From Streptomyces endocoffeicus (GTDB taxonomy: Bacteria; Actinomycetota; Actinomycetes; Streptomycetales; Streptomycetaceae), in assembly GCF_016741935.1 (NCBI RefSeq), contig NZ_JAERRG010000022.1:124001-188000 (forward strand): a DNA stretch of 64,000 nt, in the 5' to 3' direction. The notes beneath the pieces were generated by a model that was given only the letters and a program-made list of their open reading frames with translations, was not told the origin of the DNA and ran no database searches. The number at the start of each line of letters is the position of its first letter. The first letter of the stretch is position 1. Shown piece by piece: positions 33,548 through 42,413 of this stretch. The translations under genes were made by a program, and so were the position numbers.

Positions 33548-33623
33548 GGCTGTACGCGCGGGCCCGGCCCGTCTCACCGATGCTGAGCAGGGGGACGACC
33601 CCGACGAAGGAACGCAGTCAGCC

Positions 33624-35018
33624 ATGACGCAGACGCAAGGCTCGCTCGTACGGCGGATCACCGACTACGCCCATCGAGCCGACCCGTACCCGATCTACGC
33701 CGAGCTGCGCAAGACGCCCGTGGTGCGTGACGAGGAGGGGCCGTACATCGTCTCCACCTACTGGGAGATCCACGGTCTGCTGCACGACCCCCGGCTCAGC
33801 TCCGACGCGCGCAACCTGGACCCCCAGGCCGCCTCGCAGCCGCCCGAGGAGCCCGAGGCGGACGACCCGGGGCTGCCGCCCAGCTTCCTGAAGCTGGACC
33901 CGCCCGAGCACGACCGGCTGCGCCGGCTCGCGACGGCGCCCTTCGGTCCGCCGCACACCCCGCGCCGGCTCCACGAGATGCGCGGTGAACTCACCCGTAT
34001 CGTCGGCGAGCTGATCGACGGCTTCGAGGGGCGGGACCGGATCGATCTCGTCGACCACTTCTCCTACCCCTTCCCGGTGACCGTGATCTGCCGGCTGCTC
34101 GGGGTGCCGCGGGAGGACGAGCCCCGCTTCCACGCCTGGGCCGACACCCTCGCCGCCAGTCCGGACCCCGACGACCCGGACTCCGGCCCCGACCCGGACC
34201 CGGACGCAGGCGCGGGGGCGGGCGCGGACGCGGACCCGGACGCAGGCGCGGACGCGGACGCCGCCGAGCGGCGGCGGATCACCCGGCGGGCCCGTACGGA
34301 ACTGGCGACGTATCTGTCCGAGCTGATCGAGGAGCGCCGCCGCGCACCCGGCGACGACATGCTCTCGGCCCTGGTCGGCGAGGAGGGCCCGGAGGGGCGG
34401 ATGAGCCGGGTGGAGCTGCTGAGCACCGCGGCGCTGCTGCTGGTGGCGGGGCACGAGACCACCGTCAACCTGATCACCAACGGGATGCTGACCCTGCTGC
34501 GCAACCCCGATGTGCTCGCCCGGCTGCGCAAGGATCCCCATCTGGTCGTGCCGCTGGTGGAGGAGCTGCTGCGGTTCGATCCGCCGGTGCAGATGCTTCC
34601 CCGGCGCACCCCGCTCTCGGAGATCGACATCGCGGGCGTGACCATCCCCCAGGGGGCGTCCGTGTGGCTGCTGCTGGCCTCGGGCAACCGCGATCCACAG
34701 CGCTTCCCCGACCCCGACCGGTTCGATCCCCAGCGCAGGGACAACCAGCACCTCGGCTTCGGCAGCGGCATCCACAGCTGTTTCGGCGCCCCGCTGGCCC
34801 GGCTGGAGGCGCAGATCGCGCTGACCGAGCTGGCCCGCCGGCTGGACGAGCCCCGGCTGCTGGAGGACCCGCCGACCTACCGGCGCAACGCGGTGCTGCG
34901 CGGGCCACGGCATCTGCCGCTCGCCTTCGAGGGGCTGCGGCCGAGCGGGTCTCCGAACGGATCCCGGAACCGCTCGCGGAACCGTTCTCGGAACCGCTCC
35001 CCGAACGGGTCCCGGTGA
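33624..35018 (+). CDS. Cytochrome P450
   Basis: Haem monooxygenase of 464 residues. Oxygen-activation motif AGHETT (residues 275-280), K-helix EELLRFDPP, and the haem loop FGSGIHSCFG (379-388, Cys386 axial ligand). An acidic Asp/Pro/Ala insertion (about residues 181-214) of repeated DPD and GAD units interrupts the F-G region. The C-terminus ends in a repeated SRNR tail encoded by 12-bp units. Both additions look like tandem-repeat growth. No ferredoxin gene lies beside it. GAAGGA lies 11 nt before the ATG. Substrate not predictable. Confidence 0.95.
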   Translation: MTQTQGSLVRRITDYAHRADPYPIYAELRKTPVVRDEEGPYIVSTYWEIHGLLHDPRLSSDARNLDPQAASQPPEEPEADDPGLPPSFLKLDPPEHDRLRRLATAPFGPPHTPRRLHEMRGELTRIVGELIDGFEGRDRIDLVDHFSYPFPVTVICRLLGVPREDEPRFHAWADTLAASPDPDDPDSGPDPDPDAGAGAGADADPDAGADADAAERRRITRRARTELATYLSELIEERRRAPGDDMLSALVGEEGPEGRMSRVELLSTAALLLVAGHETTVNLITNGMLTLLRNPDVLARLRKDPHLVVPLVEELLRFDPPVQMLPRRTPLSEIDIAGVTIPQGASVWLLLASGNRDPQRFPDPDRFDPQRRDNQHLGFGSGIHSCFGAPLARLEAQIALTELARRLDEPRLLEDPPTYRRNAVLRGPRHLPLAFEGLRPSGSPNGSRNRSRNRSRNRSPNGSR

Positions 35019-35075
35019 CGGCGGGGTTCACCGTACGCGGGACGGCGGAGTCCACCGCGCGCGGACCAGCGGGGC

Positions 35076-36656
35076 TCACCGTACGCGGAACGCGGACGCT
35101 CTCGTCCCGGCCGCGTCCGTCCCGCCCCTGCCCGTCCCGGCCTCGCCCCTCTCGGCCCGGGCGGCGATGTTCCGGGCCATACCGCCGAAGACGAGCGCAT
35201 GGCACGGCGCGACCGACCACCAGTACAGATGCCCGGCGAGGCCGCGCGGATGGAACAGCGCCCGCTGCCGGTACACCGTCCCGCCCCGCGCGTCCCGGTC
35301 GACCACCATCTCCAGCCAGGCCAGGCCCGGCAGCCGCATCTCGGCCCGCAGCCGCAGCAGCCGGGGCGGCAGGACCTCCTCCACCCGCCAGAAGTCGAGG
35401 CTGTCCCCCACTCTGAGCCGCGCCGCGTCCCGGCGGCCCCGGCGCAGCCCGACGCCGCCCACCAGGGTGTCGATCCAGCCGCGCAGCGCCCAGGCCGGCG
35501 GCAGCGAGTACCACCCGTTCTCCCCGCCGATCCCCTCCACCACCCGCCAGACCTCCTCCGGCGAGGCGTCCACCGCGCGCTCGCGGCGGTCCTGGTAGAG
35601 GCTGCCGCCCGACCAATCGGGGTCGGTGGGCAGCGGATCGCTGGGGGCACCGGGGGTGGCGGCGGAGGACCAGCGGGTGGCCACCTCCGCGTCGCGGATC
35701 CGCCGCAGGGCCAGCTCCAGCGCCCGGTCCACGCCGAGCGGCCCGCCCGGCGGGTCCGGCACATAGCGGGTGATGTCCCGTTCGGCGCACACCACTTCAT
35801 GGCGCAGCGACTCCACCAGCGGGCGGGCGATGGCGCCGGGTACGGGGGTGACCAGGCCGACCCACAGACTGGACAGCCCGGGGGTGAGCACCGGTACGGG
35901 CACGATCAGCCGCCGCCGCAACCCGGTCACCCGCGCGTACCGCCGCATCATGGCGCGGTAGGTGAGGACGTCGGGGCCGCCGATGTCGAAGGCCCGGTGC
36001 ACCTCGTCCGGCAGCGTGGCGCAGCCGACCAGCAGCCGCAGCACATCGCGGACGGCGATGGGCTGGGTGCGGGTGCGCACCCAGCGGGGCGTCACCATCA
36101 CCGGCAGCCGCTCGGTGAGATAGCGCAGCATCTCGAACGAGGCGGAGCCCGAGCCGATGATCACCCCGGCCCGCAGTACGGCCGTCGGCACCCCGGAGCC
36201 CAGCAGCACCCGGCCCACCTCGGCCCGGGACCGCAGATGGGGCGAGAGCGCGCGCTCGGGGACGCCCTCCGGGGTCAGTCCGCCGAGGTAGACGATCCGG
36301 CGCACCCCGGCGGCGCGGGCCCGCTCGCCGAAGATCCGGGCGGCGCGGCGGTCGGTCTCCTCGAAGCCGGATCCGGTGCCCAGCGCGTGAACGAGGTAGT
36401 ACGCGACGTCCACGCCCTCCACGGCGGCGCGCACGGACTCCTCGTCGGTCACATCGCCGCGTACGGTCTCCACCCGCCCCGCCCAGGGCTGGTCGCGCAG
36501 CTTCTCGGGCGAGCGGGCGACGCACCGCACCTGATGCCCAGCGGCCAGCAGTTCGGGCACCAGCCTGCCGCCTATATAGCCGGTGGCCCCGGTGACCAGA
36601 CAGCGCCGCGGCTCCGGCGCACCGTAAGGGGCCGACGGGCGCTGGGGAACAGCCAT
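35076..36656 (-). CDS. NAD(P)-binding SDR protein with C-terminal DUF2867 domain
   Basis: A 526-residue two-domain protein. The N-terminal extended-SDR-like Rossmann domain begins CLVTGATGYIGGRLVPELLAAG and contains DVAYYLVHALG; a C-terminal DUF2867 domain (START-like fold) runs from about residue 370 (SGGSLYQDRRERAVDASPEEVWRVVEGIGG to the GGTVYRQRALFHPRGLAGHLYWW segment). Close homologues are widespread in actinobacteria without assigned reaction. It is convergent with the P450 gene. The start MAVPQRP is chosen by composition; no good ribosome site. Confidence 0.88.
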   Translation of the reverse strand: MAVPQRPSAPYGAPEPRRCLVTGATGYIGGRLVPELLAAGHQVRCVARSPEKLRDQPWAGRVETVRGDVTDEESVRAAVEGVDVAYYLVHALGTGSGFEETDRRAARIFGERARAAGVRRIVYLGGLTPEGVPERALSPHLRSRAEVGRVLLGSGVPTAVLRAGVIIGSGSASFEMLRYLTERLPVMVTPRWVRTRTQPIAVRDVLRLLVGCATLPDEVHRAFDIGGPDVLTYRAMMRRYARVTGLRRRLIVPVPVLTPGLSSLWVGLVTPVPGAIARPLVESLRHEVVCAERDITRYVPDPPGGPLGVDRALELALRRIRDAEVATRWSSAATPGAPSDPLPTDPDWSGGSLYQDRRERAVDASPEEVWRVVEGIGGENGWYSLPPAWALRGWIDTLVGGVGLRRGRRDAARLRVGDSLDFWRVEEVLPPRLLRLRAEMRLPGLAWLEMVVDRDARGGTVYRQRALFHPRGLAGHLYWWSVAPCHALVFGGMARNIAARAERGEAGTGRGGTDAAGTRASAFRVR

Positions 36657-37065
36657 GAGGCCATGGTGCGCGGGCAGGACAAAACCTGCGAGGTGGGCTC
36701 CCTTCGGCGGCATTGTCCGTATCAGGTGTTGGAGGTCGCTCTCAGGTCTCCCCGACCTTCGAGCCTCTCAGCCCGGCCATCTAGAAGACGCTCTCTCCGG
36801 GGGACTGACGTCCCCTGTCGTGAACGCCTCTCCGGTCGAGCTCCCTCGCTCGCCCCGCAGGCTGTTATTTACGTTACTCCGGGCCCCCATGAGCGCCTAG
36901 CCCCTTTCGAGCATTTTTTCCAATTTTCCGAGTGCGGCGGAGCCCGGCTCCGGACCGGCTCCGGCTCGGCTCCGGCTCGGCTCCGGACCGGCTCCGGACC
37001 GGCTCCGGACGGGCACTCGGGCGCCTTGGCTGCGCCGGGAGGGGCTTGCCCGGTAGGCTTTCCGT
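36657..37065. other. Intergenic region with GGCTCCGG tandem repeats
   Basis: These 409 bases lie between divergent genes. The left half has no gene-like composition. From about 36945 to 37015 the words GGCTCCGGAC and GGCTCCGGCTC alternate six to seven times. At the right end TAGGCT (37054-37059) is a good -10 element, 7 nt before the next gene's GTG. Confidence 0.6.
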
Positions 37066-37365
37066 GTGATCTTCAAGCGCATCGGAAACGGTCGGCCCTA
37101 TCCCGACCACGGCCGGGAAAGTACCCGCCAGTGGGCGGATGTCGCCCCACGCCCGGTACGTCTTGACCAGTTGGTCACGACGAAGCAGCAACTCGACCTG
37201 GAGACGCTGCTCGCCGAGGACTCCACGTTCTACGGGGACCTCTTCGCCCATGTCGTGAAATGGCAGGGCGACCTCTATCTGGAGGACGGGCTGCACCGGG
37301 CGGTGCGCGCCGCGCTCCAGCAGCGCCAGGTGCTTCACGCGCGCGTCCTGGAACTCGAGGGCTGA
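37066..37365 (+). CDS. Conserved actinobacterial protein, usually labelled VapB-family antitoxin
   Basis: A 99-residue protein (IFKRIGNGRPYPDHG, then QWADVAPRPVRLDQLVTTK, then GDLFAHVVKWQGDLYLEDGLHRAVRAALQQR). I recognise it as the protein annotated as a VapB family antitoxin in streptomycetes, but no VapC or other toxin gene is adjacent, so the label should be treated with caution. GTG start with no ribosome site and TAGGCT just upstream suggest a leaderless message. It precedes the LytR_C gene, as in related genomes. Confidence 0.85.
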   Translation: MIFKRIGNGRPYPDHGRESTRQWADVAPRPVRLDQLVTTKQQLDLETLLAEDSTFYGDLFAHVVKWQGDLYLEDGLHRAVRAALQQRQVLHARVLELEG

Positions 37366-37496
37366 CCGCGCCCCGCCCCCGGTGACCGATCGCCGTTGAT
37401 CGACTTCCGATCTCCGTTGACCCTTTCGGGTTGGTCTGAGCACCAACCATTGATCATTTAGTAGGCATCGCCACCTGGCCGCACTACGCTGCGCAC

Positions 37497-38201
37497 ATGA
37501 GCATGCTGACCCCTCCCGGCATGGGCGGAAAGTACCGCATCACGGGCGATCGCTACCCGCGGATGAGCCGGCCCCGGAACCGCCGGCGGCTGATGTTCAC
37601 CGCCTTCGGCTCGGTTCTGGCGCTCGGCCTGGTCGGGTGGGGAACACTTCAGCTCATCGACGTCTTCTCCGGCGACAGCGGCGGTCAGAAGGTCCGCGCG
37701 GCGCACGGCACCGGGGACTGCGAGCGCGGCGACAAGCACCCCGACGAGAACGCCAAGTCAGGCCGGTCCGACAGCGGCCAGGGCGGCCAGGGCGGTCAGC
37801 ACGGCCGTACGGGCGGGAAGCTCCCGAAGCCCGCCCAGATCACGGTCAACGTCTACAACGCGACCACGCGCTCCGGCCTCGCCAAGGACACCGCCAAGGA
37901 GTTGGAGAAGCGCGGCTTCAAGATCGGGAAGGTGGGCAACGCCCCGACCCAGTACGACAAGAAGGTCAAGGCCACCGGGATACTGCTCGGCGCGCCCGGC
38001 GCCGGCGACGGGGCCTTCAATGTGCTCGGCACGCAGCTCGCCGACGCCCAGACCAAGAACGACGCGCGCGACGGCAAGGACATCGACCTGATCATCGGCA
38101 ACGACTTCAAGGACCTGGTCGGGCAGAAGGACGCCGACAAGGCGCTCGCCGCCCTGGCCAAGCCCTCACCCGCGCCCTCCGGATCGCCCTGCCGGTCATG
38201 A
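37497..38201 (+). CDS. LytR C-terminal domain protein, membrane-anchored
   Basis: A 234-residue protein with a basic cytoplasmic N-terminus, one membrane helix (LMFTAFGSVLALGLVGWGTLQLI), a Gly/Ser/Gln-rich linker, and a C-terminal LytR_C domain (ITVNVYNATTRSGLAKDTAKELEKRGFKIGKVGNAP ... DLIIGNDFKDL). The domain sits outside the membrane and is associated with cell-wall polymer attachment proteins; the catalytic LytR-CpsA-Psr domain is absent. TACGCT lies 7 nt before the ATG (37497), suggesting a leaderless message. Confidence 0.9.
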   Translation: MSMLTPPGMGGKYRITGDRYPRMSRPRNRRRLMFTAFGSVLALGLVGWGTLQLIDVFSGDSGGQKVRAAHGTGDCERGDKHPDENAKSGRSDSGQGGQGGQHGRTGGKLPKPAQITVNVYNATTRSGLAKDTAKELEKRGFKIGKVGNAPTQYDKKVKATGILLGAPGAGDGAFNVLGTQLADAQTKNDARDGKDIDLIIGNDFKDLVGQKDADKALAALAKPSPAPSGSPCRS

Positions 38202-38213
38202 GTCGGGTGGGGC

Positions 38214-38849
38214 TCAGCCCGCGGTTCCGTACATCCGGTCGCCCGCGTCGCCGAGCCCCGGCACGATGTACCCCTGCTCGTTGAGCCGCTCGTCGACGGA
38301 CGCGGTGACCACCGTCACCGGCGCCCCGGCGAGCTCGCGCTCCATGAGCTCGACGCCCTGGGGCGCCGCCAGCAGACACAGCGCGGTCACATCGTCGGCG
38401 CCCCGCGATATCAGCTCCCTGATCGCCGCGACGAGCGTCCCGCCGGTGGCGAGCATCGGGTCCAGGACGTAGACCTGACGGCCGGAGAGGTCCTCGGGCA
38501 TCCGGGTGGCGTAGGTGGACGCCTGGAGCGTCTCCTCGTCGCGGATCATGCCCAGGAAGCCGACCTCGGCGGTGGGCAGCAGCCGCACCATGCCGTCGAG
38601 CATCCCGAGACCGGCCCGCAGAATCGGCACGACCATGGGGCGCGGATGGGACAGCCGTACCCCGGTCGTGGCCGTCACCGGGGTCTCGATGTCGACCTGC
38701 TCGGTGCGCACATCGCGCGTGGCCTCGTACGCGAGCAGGGTCACCAGCTCGTCGGCGAGCCGCCGGAAGGTGGGGGAGTCGGTGCGCTTGTCGCGCAGCG
38801 TGGTGAGTTTGTGCGCCACCAGCGGGTGGTCGACGACGTGGATCCGCAT
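38214..38849 (-). CDS. upp: Uracil phosphoribosyltransferase
   Basis: Salvages uracil with PRPP to UMP. The 211-residue protein has RIHVVDHPLVAHKLTTLRDKRT at the N-terminus, VPILRAGLGMLDGM, the PRPP loop DPMLATGGTLVAAI, and the uracil-binding end QGYIVPGLGDAGDRMYGT. Convergent with the LytR_C gene, 12 bp apart. Confidence 0.97.
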   Translation of the reverse strand: MRIHVVDHPLVAHKLTTLRDKRTDSPTFRRLADELVTLLAYEATRDVRTEQVDIETPVTATTGVRLSHPRPMVVPILRAGLGMLDGMVRLLPTAEVGFLGMIRDEETLQASTYATRMPEDLSGRQVYVLDPMLATGGTLVAAIRELISRGADDVTALCLLAAPQGVELMERELAGAPVTVVTASVDERLNEQGYIVPGLGDAGDRMYGTAG

Positions 38850-39026
38850 GGCGACGACACTAACCGAGCCCCCGGAGCCCGGCTCCCGCCGGTGACGCCC
38901 TGGTGCGCCTCCCCGCGCTCGACCGTCTGCCGCCGTACGGGCATCAAACTTCGGATTCGGGGGAAAGTGGGCAACAGCGCTCGGGCTCCCACCGGGCGAT
39001 ACCTCAGCCCCGAGGAGTGAGTGACC

Positions 39027-39194
39027 ATGGCCGACGCGACCGCGAGGGAAACCGCCGCGGACCGCCGCCGCCGTCGCGACCGCTTCCTGCGCGCGCTGAA
39101 CGAGGCCCGGGCGGTACGGAACCAGGTGCGTCCCCGGCTGGCCCGCGCGGCCCGGATGCGCCGGGCGATACACATGCGGACGTTCTCCTGGTGA
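39027..39194 (+). CDS. Small basic protein, 55 residues
   Basis: GAGGAG precedes the ATG by 7 nt and the frame encodes an Arg/Ala-rich helical peptide (MADATARETAADRRRRRDRF ... ending RAIHMRTFSW). The strong ribosome site and conserved position between upp and the deaminase-associated gene support it as real. The charge (about 15 arginines) suggests nucleic-acid binding; that is inference. Confidence 0.75.
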   Translation: MADATARETAADRRRRRDRFLRALNEARAVRNQVRPRLARAARMRRAIHMRTFSW

Positions 39195-39406
39195 GCTCCG
39201 GTGAGCTCTGTTGAGCTTCCGCCGAACCGCCGGAGCCGGTTTCCGCGCGTTTCGATTCCGTCCGCGTGAGCCACATCTCTTTGGACTGGTGCACGACGCA
39301 GCGTGGAAGACCTCTCGCGAAGCGACGGTTTCTGCCACGATTCCGATTGGGGCGGGACACTGTCCCGCCCGCCCCCGGCACGCCTATGACCAGTGGGAGA
39401 GTCACG

Positions 39407-39922
39407 GTGTACTTCGCCGCATTGCTCGCGCGCACCGCAGAAGGGTGGGAAGCGAGCGACACAGAGCTCGATGACGTGGAAACCTTGACGGACTTGATCG
39501 AACTGGCCCGTCTGGCCTCCAAGGACGACGACACGGTATTGGCCTTCATCGAGCACGAAGACGCGTGGTTCGGCGTCGTCCGTGTGGACGGCGAGGACGA
39601 CCCGCACATCTACGTATCGGACGCGGCAGCGGCCGCCCGCACCTCGTACGGCTCGATGCTCACCGACGAGCTGCTCGGCCGGGACCCCGACGACGATCTG
39701 GACAGCCTGGTCGACCTGGACGGCACCGAGGACGGCGAGCCGGACCGGGACGACGAGGACGCGGACGACGCCCCGGTCCCGATCGGCCCGCTCGGCGACG
39801 CCGACATCCTGGCCGACCTCGGCATGGACGAGAAGGAGCTGAAGGCCCTCGACGGGGACGCCCTCGAATCGATCGCCGAGATGCTCGGATGCAGCATGGA
39901 GGGGCTGGAGGCGGTGCGCTGA
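39407..39922 (+). CDS. tRNA adenosine deaminase-associated protein
   Basis: A 171-residue acidic protein always paired with tadA in streptomycetes; biochemical role unknown. It starts VYFAALLARTAEGWEASDTELDDVETL, has a small alpha-beta core (TVLAFIEHEDAWFGVVRVDGED), a long Asp/Glu linker and a C-terminal helical motif (DADILADLGMDEKELKALDGD). GTG preferred because GGGAGA lies 7 nt upstream. The tadA ATG is 18 bp downstream. Confidence 0.88.
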   Translation: MYFAALLARTAEGWEASDTELDDVETLTDLIELARLASKDDDTVLAFIEHEDAWFGVVRVDGEDDPHIYVSDAAAAARTSYGSMLTDELLGRDPDDDLDSLVDLDGTEDGEPDRDDEDADDAPVPIGPLGDADILADLGMDEKELKALDGDALESIAEMLGCSMEGLEAVR

Positions 39923-39940
39923 CCGCCGCACACTGAAGTC

Positions 39941-40441
39941 ATGACCGATCCGCTGACCGGCCTCCTGCCCGGCCCCGACCCCGACCCCCTGCGCGACCCC
40001 TGGCGCGAACCGATGCGCCTGGCGCTGGAGGAGGCGGTACGGGCACCCGAGACGGGAGATGTGCCGGTCGGCGCCGTCGTGCTGGGCCCGGACGGCTCGG
40101 TACTCGGCCGCGGCCGCAACGAGCGCGAGGCCCACGGCGACCCCACTGCCCACGCCGAGGTCCTCGCCCTCCGAGCCGCCGCCCACCACCTCGGCGGCTG
40201 GCGGCTGACCGGCTGCACCCTGGTGGTCACCCTGGAGCCGTGCACGATGTGCGCCGGCGCGATCGTCCTGTCCCGGCTGAACCGGCTGGTCTACGGCGCC
40301 GTGGACGAGAAGGCCGGCGCGGTCGGCTCCCTCTGGGACGTGGTCCGCGACCGCCGCCTCAACCACCGGCCCGAGGTCATCGCGGGCGTCCTGGCGGAGG
40401 CGTGCGCGGCCCCCCTGACCGCCTTCTTCCGCAAGCCCTGA
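39941..40441 (+). CDS. tadA: tRNA-specific adenosine deaminase
   Basis: Deaminates A34 to inosine in tRNA-Arg(ACG). The 166-residue protein has the deaminase zinc site HAE (71-73) and PCTMC (100-104), the segment VPVGAVVLGPDGSVLGRGRN, and AVGSLWDVVRDRRLNHRPEV. Directly downstream of its associated protein and upstream of tRNA-Ser(CGA). Confidence 0.95.
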   Translation: MTDPLTGLLPGPDPDPLRDPWREPMRLALEEAVRAPETGDVPVGAVVLGPDGSVLGRGRNEREAHGDPTAHAEVLALRAAAHHLGGWRLTGCTLVVTLEPCTMCAGAIVLSRLNRLVYGAVDEKAGAVGSLWDVVRDRRLNHRPEVIAGVLAEACAAPLTAFFRKP

Positions 40442-40532
40442 GCCCCCTTGAGCGCCCCCTTGAGCCCCGCCGCACGGGCCGGTCCCGGAACCGATTTCGG
40501 TTCCCGGCCACCCGTCCGCTAGGCTCTCTCTC

Positions 40533-40619
40533 GGTAGCGTGTCCGAGCGGCCGAAGGAGCGCGCCTCGAAAGCGCGTGAGGGGGCAACTCCTCCGTGGGT
40601 TCAAATCCCACCGCTACCG
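40533..40619 (+). tRNA. tRNA-Ser (anticodon CGA)
   Basis: An 87-nt class II tRNA: acceptor arms GGTAGCG and CGCTACC pair; anticodon loop CTCGAAA within CGCGC/GCGCG; long variable arm; T loop GTTCAAATC. CCA not encoded. TAGGCT at 40520-40525 is a likely -10 element. Confidence 0.96.
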
Positions 40620-40627
40620 CTCGAAGA

Positions 40628-40664
40628 ACGTAGGGCCCGGCTCATCGCGAGCCGGGCCCTACGT
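40628..40664 (+). terminator. Hairpin terminator after tRNA-Ser(CGA)
   Basis: A perfect 16-bp stem (ACGTAGGGCCCGGCTC and complement) around ATCGC, followed by CTTTGT. Confidence 0.9.
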
Positions 40665-40717
40665 CTTTGTGTGCGCGGGTGTTGTACCGGTCCGGGGTTG
40701 CGCCGGGGCCGGTCCCG

Positions 40718-42070
40718 TCAGGGGCCGGACGGGGGCGGCTGCTGCGGGGGCTGTTGCTGGTTGGGGTCGGGCTGGGGCTGCTGGGGCGGGGGCTGGTTCG
40801 GGGGCGGTTGGTTGGGCGGCGGTTGGTTGGGCGGGGGCTGGTTCGGAGGGGGCTGGGGCGGCGGAGGCGGGTTCGGCGGGGGCTGGTTCGGGGGCGGCTG
40901 ATTGGGCGGGGGCTGGTTCGGAGGGGGCTGCGGCGGCGGCTGCTGCTGGGGCTGGTCCTGCGGCTGCTGCTGGCCCGGGTCCGAGGGCTGATCCTGGGGT
41001 TGCTGCTGCGCGGGGTCCGACGGCTGATCCTGCGGCTGGTCCTGGGGTTGCTGCTGGCCCGGGTCCGAGGGCTGGTCCTGCGGCTGCTGCTGGTTCGGGT
41101 CCGTCGGCTCGTCGGAGGGCTGCGACTGCTGCGAGGGGGTCCCGGACGGGCGCTCGGTCTCCAGCGGGGTGAACCGGTCCGACGGCTTCATGGTGACCTT
41201 CGGCGCCTCCCGCAGCTTCGGGGCGTGCTGCTCGCCCGGCATCGCCAGGAACGAGGGGTAGTCGGCGCGGGCCAGCACCGTGTCCCGCGGGTCGCCGCTG
41301 CCGTCGCCGTCACCGAGCGGCCGCTTCAGCAGCTCGGCCTTGCCGATCCCCACCAGGACGAGGTGCTTGGCGTTCTTCGTGGCCGGCCGGATGACGGTCA
41401 CCGTGCTCTTGGAGAAACCGTTCCACTCGGGCCCGGTGAAGGTCGGCTTGGCGTTGCGCGGCGGTGCCGAGACCTTTACTGGATTTCCGGAGTCGCACTT
41501 CACGACGGGCAGACCGCGCTCATCGACGAAAACCGCCGTTCCGGCCTGGAGAACGGCGGACACCGGCTTCACCCCACCGCGGTAGCCGTAGGTCTTCGCG
41601 TAGGTGTCGGAGCGCAGGGTGACGCTCGTGAGCCGGTTGACGAAATCGGGGATGCCGTCGGGCGAGATGTGCTGGACCTTGCTCCAGGCGGCGCCCTTCT
41701 TCTTGTCGGCGTCGAGGTCATGGAGCAGCCCTTGCCGCTCGCAGGGCTGCCGGTTCCGGGCCCCGGCGTAGAGACCGGGGGTGTCGCCACGGAAGGCACG
41801 GCCTCCGTTGGACGGCGAGACCACGTGTTTGCGATCCCGGCCCGCGGAGGAGGTGAACGCGGGGACCGAGGTCTTACCGACAGGTTCCCGCCGGTATTCG
41901 ACCGTCGAGGCGTATCCGGGGGCTTCGCCGGGCGCCTCTTTGGAGGCTTCCCCGGATGCCTTTTCGGAGGAGGAGACCATCCCAAGGACCACCACGACGG
42001 CGACCACGACGACGAAACCGACGACGAATGCTGAACGACGCGAGGTGAGGTGCCATGAGATCGAGCGCAT
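40718..42070 (-). CDS. Membrane-anchored Pro/Gln-rich protein, DUF6777-like
   Basis: A 450-residue protein: one N-terminal membrane helix (FVVGFVVVVAVVVVLGMV), an extracytoplasmic domain of about 270 residues that resembles DUF6777 (WSKVQHISPDGIPDFVNRLT, then AVLQAGTAVFVDERGLPVVKC with CDSGNP), and a 130-residue tail of QPPPNQPPP and QDQPSDPGQQQP repeats, likely spanning the wall. GGGAGAGGG lies before the ATG. Function unknown; the family label is recalled from the pattern and not certain. Confidence 0.75.
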   Translation of the reverse strand: MRSISWHLTSRRSAFVVGFVVVVAVVVVLGMVSSSEKASGEASKEAPGEAPGYASTVEYRREPVGKTSVPAFTSSAGRDRKHVVSPSNGGRAFRGDTPGLYAGARNRQPCERQGLLHDLDADKKKGAAWSKVQHISPDGIPDFVNRLTSVTLRSDTYAKTYGYRGGVKPVSAVLQAGTAVFVDERGLPVVKCDSGNPVKVSAPPRNAKPTFTGPEWNGFSKSTVTVIRPATKNAKHLVLVGIGKAELLKRPLGDGDGSGDPRDTVLARADYPSFLAMPGEQHAPKLREAPKVTMKPSDRFTPLETERPSGTPSQQSQPSDEPTDPNQQQPQDQPSDPGQQQPQDQPQDQPSDPAQQQPQDQPSDPGQQQPQDQPQQQPPPQPPPNQPPPNQPPPNQPPPNPPPPPQPPPNQPPPNQPPPNQPPPNQPPPQQPQPDPNQQQPPQQPPPSGP

Positions 42071-42200
42071 TTCCCTCTCCTTCCCTTACCTCGCCCCCCA
42101 TCCTGCGCTCGCTCCGCACACCCTCGCTTCCCCCGAAACCTTGACATCTCACCCCACCTTTGGGGGACTTGGGCCGGGTTTGCCCGTCGCCGCTCGCAGA

Positions 42201-42239
42201 ACCGCCCCCGATCCGGGGTGCACCCGGACCGGGGGCGGT
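42201..42239. repeat. 17-bp-arm inverted repeat between divergent genes
   Basis: ACCGCCCCCGATCCGGG pairs with a complement containing one mismatch around GTGCA. It lies between two divergent genes (the Pro/Gln-rich protein and the stress protein), so it does not look like an ordinary terminator. Further right, GACCGGGGTGACG is repeated (42365-42395). No gene is seen elsewhere in 42071-42413. Confidence 0.7.
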
Positions 42240-42413
42240 CACTACCCCTCGCGGTCTGTGCGCGGCGAATCCTCCGACCATGTCGGATCTTCGTCGCGTA
42301 TCTAGACTAAACGGACGCGCTCCAGTTGGCAGCGGAACGGACAGGAGATACGGACCGGAGTTCCAGACCGGGGTGACGGACCGGGGTGACGGACGGCAGC
42401 CGAGGAGGACCGG

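Noticed and set aside
32097..33620. In-frame upstream extension of the cytochrome P450 by about 500 codons
   Set aside because: It runs antisense through the M56 and BlaI genes; the ATG at 33624 starts exactly where P450 homology begins and has a ribosome site.
36655..36900. Small rightward frame in the 36.7 kb gap
   Set aside because: No ribosome site and random composition; nothing supports translation.
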